Of a stretch of 9,415 nucleotides of DNA, positions 1-6,248 are shown piece after piece. The first letter of the stretch is position 1, and the number at the start of each line of letters is the position of its first letter. The DNA comes from BM506 sp031581485. GTDB taxonomy: Bacteria; Desulfobacterota; Desulfobulbia; Desulfobulbales; SURF-16. A program made the position numbers and the translations under genes. Where the stretch lies: assembly GCA_031581485.1 (NCBI GenBank), contig JAVLBA010000083.1, positions 1 through 9,415 of the forward strand. Direction: 5' to 3'. The notes below the pieces were generated by a model that saw only the letters and a program-made list of their open reading frames with translations, did not search any database and was not told the DNA's origin.

Positions 1-142
1 AGAAGGGTTGACCTTCTCGAATATTTGTGGCTCTGGGCGATAAAGGTGAGTAATTATGGTGAACATTCTGATCAGGGAAAGTTCCCGTGGGGAAAAGAAA
101 TTCCTTTCAGGGAAGGATATCGGTAAAAAAGGGATAAAAATC
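1..142. other. Left-edge sequence without a confident gene
   Basis: Reading frame 1 on the plus strand is open from the window edge to a TAA at 124-126, giving 41 residues rich in Trp, Gly and charged residues. This could be the C-terminus of a gene that starts outside the window. An open run of this length is not unusual by chance, and I recognise no family in it. The stretch is lower in GC than the genes that follow. I see no terminator between 126 and the rpmB promoter. Confidence 0.25.
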
Positions 143-173
143 TTGCCAAGAGGCGTGGGAGGGGGTATATAAT
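143..173 (+). promoter_or_regulatory. Sigma70-type promoter of rpmB
   Basis: TTGCCA at 143-148 is followed after 17 bp by TATATA at 166-171. A perfect TATAAT lies two bases further on (168-173, spacer 19). Transcription would begin near 178-180 and leave a leader of about 110 nt before rpmB. The fit to the sigma70 consensus is read directly from the sequence; the start point is inferred. Confidence 0.6.
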
Positions 174-288
174 TGCCTTCTCTTTGCCGATAGCCGGATG
201 GAGATGTTTTTTGGCTTAATGATTAATCAATAATTGATCGGCTGGTCCTCCCCGGGCTGCTGATTTTTCCTTGTAAGGAGATAATGTT

Positions 289-495
289 ATGGCTCGTGAA
301 TGTGAAATGTGCGGAAAGAAGCCCATTACCGGCAACAATGTAAGTCATGCCCATAATAAAAATCGCCGCCGCTGGCTGCCCAATCTGCAGAGTGTACGAA
401 TGGCTACCCCCAGTGGCAATGCCAAGAAGATCCGGGTCTGTACCCGCTGTCTCCGTTCTGGTGCGGTGGTCAAGCCGGCCGTAAAAAACGTCTAG
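289..495 (+). CDS. rpmB: 50S ribosomal protein L28, zinc-binding (C+) form
   Basis: L28 is a small protein of the large ribosomal subunit. The 68-residue product carries the family signature GNNVSHA near residues 15-21, followed by the basic RRRWLPNL stretch near 26-33. It has two cysteine pairs, C5/C8 and C51/C54, arranged as a four-cysteine zinc ribbon. Many bacteria carry zinc-containing (C+) and zinc-free (C-) paralogues of such ribosomal proteins, and E. coli L28 (78 residues) lacks this set. The start is supported by AAGGAG at 275-280, eight bases before the ATG. The gene has its own promoter and terminator, so it appears to be transcribed alone. A C- paralogue induced by zinc starvation could exist elsewhere, but that cannot be seen here. 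Confidence 0.97.
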   Translation: MARECEMCGKKPITGNNVSHAHNKNRRRWLPNLQSVRMATPSGNAKKIRVCTRCLRSGAVVKPAVKNV

Positions 496-511
496 ACTCC
501 CCTGCATCTCT

Positions 512-562
512 GTACATAAAAAAAGCCCGCCGGTTTAAACCGGCGGGCTTTTTTTTATGTAC
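512..562. terminator. Bidirectional rho-independent terminator between rpmB and the rel/zinc-finger group
   Basis: The arms GCCCGCCGGTTT (525-536) and AAACCGGCGGGC (537-548) are perfect complements. They are flanked by seven A (518-524) and eight T (549-556), and further out by GTACAT and ATGTAC. Read on either strand it is a GC-rich hairpin followed by a U-run. It lies 16 bp after the rpmB stop and 5 bp after the stop of the minus-strand zinc-finger gene, so it should end transcription from both sides. Confidence 0.95.
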
Positions 563-567
563 TCGTC

Positions 568-744
568 TCATCGGGGATCTTCTTCTTCTTCTTCTTCCCT
601 CTTTTTTTCCTCGTTCTGCTCAGGAATGCAGCCTAGACCGCCGCACACGGGGCATTCTTCCCAAGACATGAGAAATCTGCTTGCCCCCTGGAAAAAAGTG
701 CTCTGACCTGAGCCGTCACAGGCCTCGCATGGTTTGTTCATCAT
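568..744 (-). CDS. 58-residue DnaJ-like zinc-finger protein with acidic tail
   Basis: This gene begins MMNKPCEACDGSGQS and has two knuckles resembling the CxxCxGxG repeats of the DnaJ central zinc-finger domain: CEACDGSG (residues 6-13) and CPVCGGLG (31-38). They are separated by about 17 residues that include FFQG and FLMSWEE. C39 follows the second knuckle. The tail is very acidic, with six consecutive Glu encoded by a GAA tract, ending EDPR. There is no J-domain, no signal peptide and no membrane segment. A strong AAGGAG lies a few bases before the paired ATG codons. The first ATG (744) is chosen; the second (741) is equally possible. The gene starts 8 bp after the rel stop, so it is almost certainly co-transcribed with it, and it ends just before the bidirectional terminator. 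One Zn2+ held by four Cys is inferred. The function is unknown; protein or RNA binding is possible. Confidence 0.8.
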   Translation of the reverse strand: MMNKPCEACDGSGQSTFFQGASRFLMSWEECPVCGGLGCIPEQNEEKKREEEEEEDPR

Positions 745-752
745 TGCTCCTT

Positions 753-2942
753 CTACTGCCGTTTTGCCTCCATCACACCAGCCACCTGGCGGAGGCGCTG
801 CAGGGTGGAGGAGAGATGATCAAGACTGCTGACCTCGATAATAAGGTTGAGATGCGCCACCCTGTCCTTGGAAGAATGGGCATCAATATTGAGGATATTG
901 GCATTGCCATCGCTTAAGGCGTTACAGAGTTCGGCGAGAAGACCCTTGTGGTCTTGGGCAATGACGTGGATCTGGGTTCGATGACTGGTCTTGGTCTCAT
1001 TCCAGCGCACCTTGAGCCAGCGCTGCGGGTCGGTGTTAAGGAGATTCGGGCAGCTTTCCTTGTGGACGGAGATGCCCCGGCCGGCGGTGATAAAACCCAT
1101 GATCTCTTCGCCCGGCATGGGCATGCAGCATTGGCTGATGCGGATCATCATGTCAGGGATCCCGTCAATGGTGATGGCATCGTCAGAATCCGTGCCGGCA
1201 GAAGTGCGCGGCAGGGGGATTTCCTGCCCCTGTGGCGTCTCCTTCTCCGCCTCTGTTTGCTCTGGAAAGAGGATGGTGGCCAGCTGTCTGGTGGTCACCT
1301 TTCCGGAGCCTACCCGGATCAAGAGTTCCTGTAGGGAATTGCAGTGCACTTTCTTGAGGATCGATTTGAGATCACCGCTTTTGACCAGTTTTTTCAGGGA
1401 GAGGGCATGCTTCTTGAGCTCTCTTTCGCAGATTTCCTCGCCAATGCGCAGGGATTTCGCCTGCTCATCCTGGCGCAGCCAGTGGCGGATACGGCTTTTG
1501 GCCCGCCCGGTTTTCACCAGATTGAGCCAGCCCTGGTGGGGGTGCTGCTTCTGGCTGGTGATGATCTCCACGGCGTTGCCGTTTTTGAGTTCGGTTTTCA
1601 GCGAAACCATGGTGCCGTTGATTCTGGCGCCGGTGCAGCGGTTGCCCACCTCGGTGTGGATTGCATAGGCAAAGTCAAGGGGGGTGGCACCGGCCGGTAA
1701 TTCTTTCACCTCACCATTTGGGGTCAGCACATAAATCTTTTTGGCCTGGGCAAGTTCGTTTTTGACGGTGTCCAGAAACTCCTTGGGGTCCTTGAGCTCC
1801 TGCAGCCAGTTGACCAGCTGTTTGAGCCACTGGAAGGTGGAGGCGTCCGCTTCTGAAATCGCGGCGCCTTCTTTATAGGCCCAATGGGCGGCGATTCCCT
1901 CTTTGGCGATTTTGTCCATCTCTGCGGTGCGGATCTGGATCTCCATGAATTCCCCGGCAGGTCCGATCACCGAGGTGTGGAGGGACTGGTACCTGTTGGA
2001 CTTGGGCTGGGAGATATAATCCTTGATCCGGTGATCAATGGGGGTCCAGAGGGAGTGGACCAGGCCCAGGGCCTGATAGCATTCGCGTACCGTGCCGAGG
2101 ATAATGCGAAAGGCAACCTTGTCATAGACCTTGTCCAAGGTGATTTTCTGGACAAGGAGCTTCTGGTAAATGGAAAGGAGATGTTTGGGGCGGCCCAGAA
2201 TCTTAAATGAGCTGATGCCTTGTTCCTTGAGCTTTTTTGTGAGGAGTTTCTTGATGTCGGCAACATATTTTTCCCGGTCTCCCAGGGAGGAATTGACCCT
2301 GCTTTCAAGCTCCTTGTACTCCTGGGGGTGAAGAACCGAGAAGGCCCGATCCTCAAGCTCCCGTTTCATCCAGTCAATGCCCAGCCGGCTGGCCAGGGGG
2401 GCATAGAGGTCAAGGGTCTCCTGGGCAAATTCCTTCTGCTGATCAGGGGGAAAGTCGAGGATCTGCATATCATTGAGACGGTCGGCGAGCTTGACCAGCA
2501 AGACCCGGATATCCGCAGACATGGCCAGCAGCATCTTGCGGATATTCTCGGCCTGATAAGCTATCTTTGAGTTGTACTGCACATCGGATATTTTGGTGGC
2601 GCCGCTGACGATATGGGCCACATCCTTGCCGAATTTCTTGCGGATCAGGGCCTCGTCAACCCCGCTATGAGGCTCCTTGAGGATGCCGTGGAAGAGACCG
2701 GAGATGATGGTGTCCGCATCCAGGCGCATGGCCGCTAAAATCTGGGCGACAGAGAGGGCATGGGTGATGTAGGGATCCCCATTGGGCCGGGTATGTCCCT
2801 CATGGGCCTTGGCGGCAAAGGCGTACGCCTCCCTAATGACCGGCAGCTGCCGGGCCGGCAGATAGCCCTTGGCCCGATTCAGGAGGTCGTCAATGGTGAT
2901 ATGGTGTTCCGCGTGTCCCATCTGGTCTCTGTCTATATCCAT
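753..2942 (-). CDS. relA: RelA/SpoT-family (p)ppGpp synthetase with degenerate hydrolase domain
   Basis: This 729-residue protein is a full-length RelA/SpoT homologue that makes the alarmone (p)ppGpp from ATP and GDP/GTP during starvation. Order: HD hydrolase-like domain (about 35-200), synthetase (about 235-360), TGS (about 402-463), helical region, CC zinc finger (C605/C606, H627, C631) and ACT (about 655-725). Synthetase residues are present: GRPKH (250-254), S257, K261, D274, YQSLHT (318-323) and E334 of EIQIRT. The loop RIKD (305-308) matches the RXKD form of bifunctional enzymes, not the EXDD of E. coli RelA. In the HD domain R52, H61, H85 and D154 remain, but the HDxxED motif reads HGILKE (85-90), so the metal-binding Asp is Gly and the ED pair is KE; DRLHNM reads DRLNDM. 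Hydrolase activity is probably lost (inference). The start has AAGGA 12 bases upstream, a loose spacing. proS ends 39 bp before it. Confidence 0.93.
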   Translation of the reverse strand: MDIDRDQMGHAEHHITIDDLLNRAKGYLPARQLPVIREAYAFAAKAHEGHTRPNGDPYITHALSVAQILAAMRLDADTIISGLFHGILKEPHSGVDEALIRKKFGKDVAHIVSGATKISDVQYNSKIAYQAENIRKMLLAMSADIRVLLVKLADRLNDMQILDFPPDQQKEFAQETLDLYAPLASRLGIDWMKRELEDRAFSVLHPQEYKELESRVNSSLGDREKYVADIKKLLTKKLKEQGISSFKILGRPKHLLSIYQKLLVQKITLDKVYDKVAFRIILGTVRECYQALGLVHSLWTPIDHRIKDYISQPKSNRYQSLHTSVIGPAGEFMEIQIRTAEMDKIAKEGIAAHWAYKEGAAISEADASTFQWLKQLVNWLQELKDPKEFLDTVKNELAQAKKIYVLTPNGEVKELPAGATPLDFAYAIHTEVGNRCTGARINGTMVSLKTELKNGNAVEIITSQKQHPHQGWLNLVKTGRAKSRIRHWLRQDEQAKSLRIGEEICERELKKHALSLKKLVKSGDLKSILKKVHCNSLQELLIRVGSGKVTTRQLATILFPEQTEAEKETPQGQEIPLPRTSAGTDSDDAITIDGIPDMMIRISQCCMPMPGEEIMGFITAGRGISVHKESCPNLLNTDPQRWLKVRWNETKTSHRTQIHVIAQDHKGLLAELCNALSDGNANILNIDAHSSKDRVAHLNLIIEVSSLDHLSSTLQRLRQVAGVMEAKRQ

Positions 2943-2981
2943 GGTCCGGATCTTTCCTTGGCGCTTTTTTTCAAAGAACGG

Positions 2982-4697
2982 TTAGGTCTCTGTCTTGGCG
3001 ATAAGTTCCATTACCGTGGCAACCGTCTCCTGCAGGGGAATGGTGCGGGTCTGGCCATCGGCCCGCTGCCGTATCTCGATCAGCCCTTGCCGGCTGAAAC
3101 TCTTACCCACCGTGATCCGTAGCGGCATGCCGATAAGGTCGGCATCCTTGAATTTGCTGCCGGGCCGCTCATCGCGGTCATCAAGAATGACCTCGATATT
3201 CCGGGTGCGCAGCTCCTGGTAGATATCTTCGGCCGCTTGGGTGATCTCTGCATCCTGGGGCGAGAGGTTGAGGAGCAGGGCCTGGACCGGGGCAATGGCG
3301 GCCGGCAGTTTGATGCCGTCTTTGTCGTGATGCTGTTCAATGGCGGCAGCCACCACCCGGCTCACCCCGATGCCATAGCAGCCCATGACAAAGGGGGTCT
3401 CGGCTCCCTGATCGTCAAGAAAGGTGGCCTTCATAGCCAGGGAGTATTTGGTGCCGAGCTTGAAGATATGGCCAACCTCAATGCCCCTGGTGAGCTCCAG
3501 TTCGCCACCGCACAGGAGGCAACGGTCTCTGTCGGTCACCTTGCGGATGTCGCCCATCAGGGTGGGGCTGAAGTCGCGGCCCATGTTGACGCCCTGCAGG
3601 TGAAAATTTTTGTCATTGGCCCCCACCGTAAAATTGCGCAGGGCAGCGATTTCCTGGTCAGCCACGGTCCTGATCTGCAGGCCGATGGGGCCCAGATAGC
3701 CGGAGGGGGTGCCGGTGGCGTCAAAGATCTCCTTGTCGTCGGCCAGGCGCAGCTCCTCATCGCTCACCCCAAGAATATTGGCCAGTTTCACCTCCTCCAC
3801 CTCATGGTCGCCGCGCAGGAGGACGGCAATGGCTTCCCCTTTAACGATGTAGACCAGGGTCTTCACCAGTTGGGCGGGGGTGATCTGCAGAAAATCACAA
3901 ACCACCTGCACCTTGCGCTTGCCCGGGGTCTCAATCTTCTTGACCTCCTCCAGGCTGATATCCTCGGAGGGGCGGCTCTGCTGGCAGGCCGCTTTTTCCA
4001 TATTGGCGGCATAGGAGCATGACTTGCAGATGACAATGGTGTCCTCGCCGGTGTCGGCCAGGACCATGAATTCGTGGGAAAAGCTGCCCCCGATGGCGCC
4101 GGAATCGGCATCCACGGCGCGGAAACGCAGGCCGCAGCGGCTGAAGATCCGGTGGTAGGCATATTTCATCTTTTCATAGGTCTCTTCAGCCCCCTGATCT
4201 GAGGCGTCAAAGCTGTAGCCATCCTTCATGATGAACTCCCTGCCCCGCATGAGGCCGAAGCGGGGGCGGGCCTCGTCACGATATTTGGTCTGGATCTGGT
4301 AGAGGTTCAGGGGCAGCTGCTTGTAGGAATGGATGTTTTTCCTGGCCAGATCAGTGATGACCTCCTCGTGGGTGGGGCCCAGGCAGAAATCGCGGTTATG
4401 GCGGTCCTTGACACGGAGGAGCTCCTTGCCATAGACCTGCCATCTTCCCGACTCCTGCCAGAGGTCGGCTGGTTGGACCATGGGCATGAGCAGTTCCTGG
4501 GCACCGGCGGCATTCATCTCTTCGCGGACAATCTTTTCGACCTTGCGGATGGCGGCAAGGCCCAGGGGCAGGTAGGTATAGGAACCGCTGCTCAGTTTAC
4601 GGATGTAGCCGGCCCGCAGCAGGAGCTTATGACTGATGACCTCGGCCTCAGAAGGGTCTTCCTTCAAGGTGGGGATGAGAAGCTGGGAGAATCGCAT
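2982..4697 (-). CDS. proS: Prolyl-tRNA synthetase, bacterial type with editing insertion
   Basis: ProRS is a cytoplasmic class II synthetase that joins proline to tRNA-Pro. The 571 residues match the E. coli enzyme in length. Visible parts are the proline-binding TxE loop (GPTHEE, T109 and E111), motif 2 (YRDEARPRFGLMRGREF, 139-155), the INS editing domain (about 225-405), motif 3 (GCYGIGVSR, 439-447) and a C-terminal anticodon-binding domain from about 470. K279, a Lys needed for clearing Ala-tRNA-Pro in E. coli, has a counterpart at the same number (AQLVKT). C224/C227 and C393/C396 flank the insertion and probably hold zinc; many bacterial ProRS have this pair of knuckles, E. coli does not. 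An AGGA motif lies about nine bases before the ATG. The gene follows ispG by 136 bp and precedes rel by 39 bp, so it may be read from the ispG promoter or from its own. Confidence 0.97.
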   Translation of the reverse strand: MRFSQLLIPTLKEDPSEAEVISHKLLLRAGYIRKLSSGSYTYLPLGLAAIRKVEKIVREEMNAAGAQELLMPMVQPADLWQESGRWQVYGKELLRVKDRHNRDFCLGPTHEEVITDLARKNIHSYKQLPLNLYQIQTKYRDEARPRFGLMRGREFIMKDGYSFDASDQGAEETYEKMKYAYHRIFSRCGLRFRAVDADSGAIGGSFSHEFMVLADTGEDTIVICKSCSYAANMEKAACQQSRPSEDISLEEVKKIETPGKRKVQVVCDFLQITPAQLVKTLVYIVKGEAIAVLLRGDHEVEEVKLANILGVSDEELRLADDKEIFDATGTPSGYLGPIGLQIRTVADQEIAALRNFTVGANDKNFHLQGVNMGRDFSPTLMGDIRKVTDRDRCLLCGGELELTRGIEVGHIFKLGTKYSLAMKATFLDDQGAETPFVMGCYGIGVSRVVAAAIEQHHDKDGIKLPAAIAPVQALLLNLSPQDAEITQAAEDIYQELRTRNIEVILDDRDERPGSKFKDADLIGMPLRITVGKSFSRQGLIEIRQRADGQTRTIPLQETVATVMELIAKTET

Positions 4698-4720
4698 GGT
4701 GAATCCTGAGTATATGAGGG

Positions 4721-4741
4721 TGTTATTGAGTTGTTATTGAG
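4721..4741. repeat. Tandem 10-bp direct repeat upstream of proS
   Basis: TGTTATTGAG occurs at 4721-4730 and again at 4732-4741, a period of 11 bp, about one helical turn. The repeats sit 24-44 bp before the proS start. Two in-phase half-sites could bind a dimeric regulator, but no promoter with a good -35 box is visible beside them. Confidence 0.4.
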
Positions 4742-4833
4742 GTCAGGGAAGTCCAGGTGGGACACTCTTTCAAAAAATCTTTTTCGAGTGCCGGCTGTTT
4801 TGAGGGTTGCGTGACCAATTCATGAAGGTGTTC

Positions 4834-5898
4834 TTATTTTTCTGTGTTCATGGCATCGAGTTCTTTGATGAAGACTTCAAAGAGATCCGCCTCCGGCACC
4901 TTTTTGTAGAGCTGCCCCTTTTTGAAGATAATGCCGAAGCCGTTGCCGCCGGCCAGGCCGATGTCGGCCTCTTTGGCCTCGCCCGGGCCGTTGACCACAC
5001 AGCCCATCACCGCGATCTTAAGCGGCGTCTTCATGGTCTGGATGTAGGCCTCCACCTTTTCGGCCAGGCCGAAGAGGTTGATCTGGCAGCGTCCGCAGGT
5101 GGGACAGCTGATGAGCTCAGGGCCGCGCTCTCTTATTTTCAGGCAGCGCAGCAGTTCGTAGCAGACGCGGATCTCTTCCACGGGATCGCGGGTCAGGGAG
5201 ATGCGCAAGGTGTCGCCGATGCCTTCGTAAAGGAGCATGCCGAGGGCAACACTTGACTTTACTGTGCCGGCGATGAGTCCGCCGGCCTCAGTGACCCCCA
5301 GGTGCAGGGGGTAGTCCGTGGCCCGGGCAAGCTGCCGATAGGCGGCCAGGGTGGTCAGGACATCGGAGGACTTGATGGATATTTTTATCTCCCGGAAACC
5401 CAGCCCTTCCAGAAGGGCGACATTGCGCAGGGCGCTCTCCACCAGGGCGGCCGGGGTGGGGTGGCCATGCTTTTTGAGGATCTCTTTTTCCACGGAGCCG
5501 GAATTGACCCCCACCCGGATGGGGACATGGTGGCTCTTGGCGGCATCCACCACCTTCTGCAGTTTTTCTCTATCGCCGATATTGCCGGGATTGATCCGGA
5601 TGCCCTGGGCCCCCTGCTCCATGCTGGCCACGGCCAGGCGATGGTCAAAATGGATATCGGCAATAAGGGGCAGGGTGATCTGCTCCCTGATTTTTTTGAG
5701 GGCGGCTGCGGCCTCCAGGTCGAGAACCGCCACCCTGATGATCTCACAGCCGGCATCGGCCAGGGCGTGGATCTGGGCCACGGTACCGGCCACATCCCGG
5801 GTGTCTGTATTGGTCATGGACTGCACGGCAATGGGGGCATCGCCACCAATCTTCACCGTGCCCACCGTTATCTGACGTGTTTTTTTTCTGGTAATCAT
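4834..5898 (-). CDS. ispG: 4-hydroxy-3-methylbut-2-en-1-yl diphosphate synthase
   Basis: IspG (GcpE) is the [4Fe-4S] enzyme of the MEP isoprenoid pathway that reductively converts the cyclic diphosphate MEcPP to HMBPP. The 354-residue product has the N-terminal TIM-barrel signatures (VQSMTNTDT near 25-33, RINPGNIG near 101-108) and the cluster ligands C265 and C268 (SCPTCGR) and C300 with E307 (MGCVVNGPGEA). C271 is an additional Cys beside the ligand pair. The frame is open for 71 more codons upstream, but that stretch overlaps the divergent DUF2065 gene and has no family resemblance. The start at 5898 (MITRKKTRQ) is where the family normally begins. No clear Shine-Dalgarno site is visible, only AGGCCC a few bases before the ATG. 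The gene heads the minus-strand group; proS follows after 136 bp. Confidence 0.96.
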   Translation of the reverse strand: MITRKKTRQITVGTVKIGGDAPIAVQSMTNTDTRDVAGTVAQIHALADAGCEIIRVAVLDLEAAAALKKIREQITLPLIADIHFDHRLAVASMEQGAQGIRINPGNIGDREKLQKVVDAAKSHHVPIRVGVNSGSVEKEILKKHGHPTPAALVESALRNVALLEGLGFREIKISIKSSDVLTTLAAYRQLARATDYPLHLGVTEAGGLIAGTVKSSVALGMLLYEGIGDTLRISLTRDPVEEIRVCYELLRCLKIRERGPELISCPTCGRCQINLFGLAEKVEAYIQTMKTPLKIAVMGCVVNGPGEAKEADIGLAGGNGFGIIFKKGQLYKKVPEADLFEVFIKELDAMNTEK

Positions 5899-6027
5899 AA
5901 AAGGGCCTGTCTGCTGAAAAATAAGAAGCACACAACTATAACTGAAAAAGGCCTTTCCAGCATTATTTATCAAGGGCCCGGCAAGCAAGCTGTTGAAATT
6001 GAGGCCGCCTCTTGCTATCATGCCGCC
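5899..6027. promoter_or_regulatory. Divergent promoter region between ispG and the DUF2065 gene
   Basis: The 129-bp gap between divergent starts must serve both directions. On the minus strand a TATAGT (5940-5935) could be the ispG -10 box, but no good -35 lies 16-18 bp upstream, so this is weak. A short palindrome AAAGGCCTTT lies at 5947-5956. The plus-strand promoter is listed separately. Confidence 0.4.
5993..6021 (+). promoter_or_regulatory. Promoter of the DUF2065-queA pair, probably leaderless
   Basis: TTGAAA (5993-5998), a 17-bp spacer and TATCAT (6016-6021) with an extended TG at 6013-6014 make a strong sigma70-type promoter. The -10 box ends six bases before the ATG at 6028, so the expected transcription start falls on or beside the start codon. 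No Shine-Dalgarno site lies before this ATG, which agrees with a leaderless mRNA. Confidence 0.55.
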
Positions 6028-6228
6028 ATGAAACTGCTCATCTCCCTTGTCGGCCTGGTCCTGATTCTTGAGTCCCTGCCCTATATCGCCTTTCCTGATT
6101 CCATGCGCCAATGGCTCAAAGAGCTTTCGGAGATGGAATCATCCATCCTCCGCATTTTCGGTTTCATTGCCCTGGCCGCCGGTCTCCTTCTCTGCTATCT
6201 GGCCCAGCGCACCTCCTGGTTTTCTTAG
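6028..6228 (+). CDS. DUF2065 (YjeT-like) small inner-membrane protein
   Basis: The 66-residue product has two hydrophobic helices. The first (about residues 2-20, KLLISLVGLVLILESLPY) is followed by a short charged linker containing MRQWLKELSEM. The second is FGFIALAAGLLLCYLA (about 43-58). This two-helix layout, the E-x-L-P-Y turn after helix 1 and the WLKELSE linker are typical of DUF2065, a family whose E. coli member is YjeT. Its role is not known; it is predicted to sit in the cytoplasmic membrane. The plus-strand frame is open far upstream, antisense to ispG, but the family begins at MKLL, and the promoter at 5993-6021 places transcription at this ATG. queA begins 20 bp after the stop and is likely co-transcribed. 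Confidence 0.85.
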   Translation: MKLLISLVGLVLILESLPYIAFPDSMRQWLKELSEMESSILRIFGFIALAAGLLLCYLAQRTSWFS

Positions 6229-6248
6229 CCCTTTATTTATATATACAC

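Noticed and set aside
572..600. GAA/TTC trinucleotide tract as a phase-variation switch
   Set aside because: The unit is three bases, so changes in copy number only lengthen or shorten the Glu tail and do not shift the frame.
3237..4022. 261-codon plus-strand frame inside proS
   Set aside because: It is antisense to a well-conserved proS region, with no ribosome site and a Gly/His-rich composition expected of a shadow frame.
4702..4741. Promoter of proS with TATACT at 4714-4709
   Set aside because: No -35 box lies at the right distance, and the implied start would fall inside the ribosome site.
5302..6027. Long plus-strand open frame leading into the DUF2065 gene
   Set aside because: It lies antisense to ispG, and its Gly/His/Asp-rich sequence is typical of a mirror of GC-rich coding DNA. 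Only the last 66 codons match a family.
5899..6111. N-terminal extension of ispG by 71 codons
   Set aside because: The extension overlaps the divergent DUF2065 gene and its promoter, and has no resemblance to IspG proteins, which begin near MITRKKTRQ.
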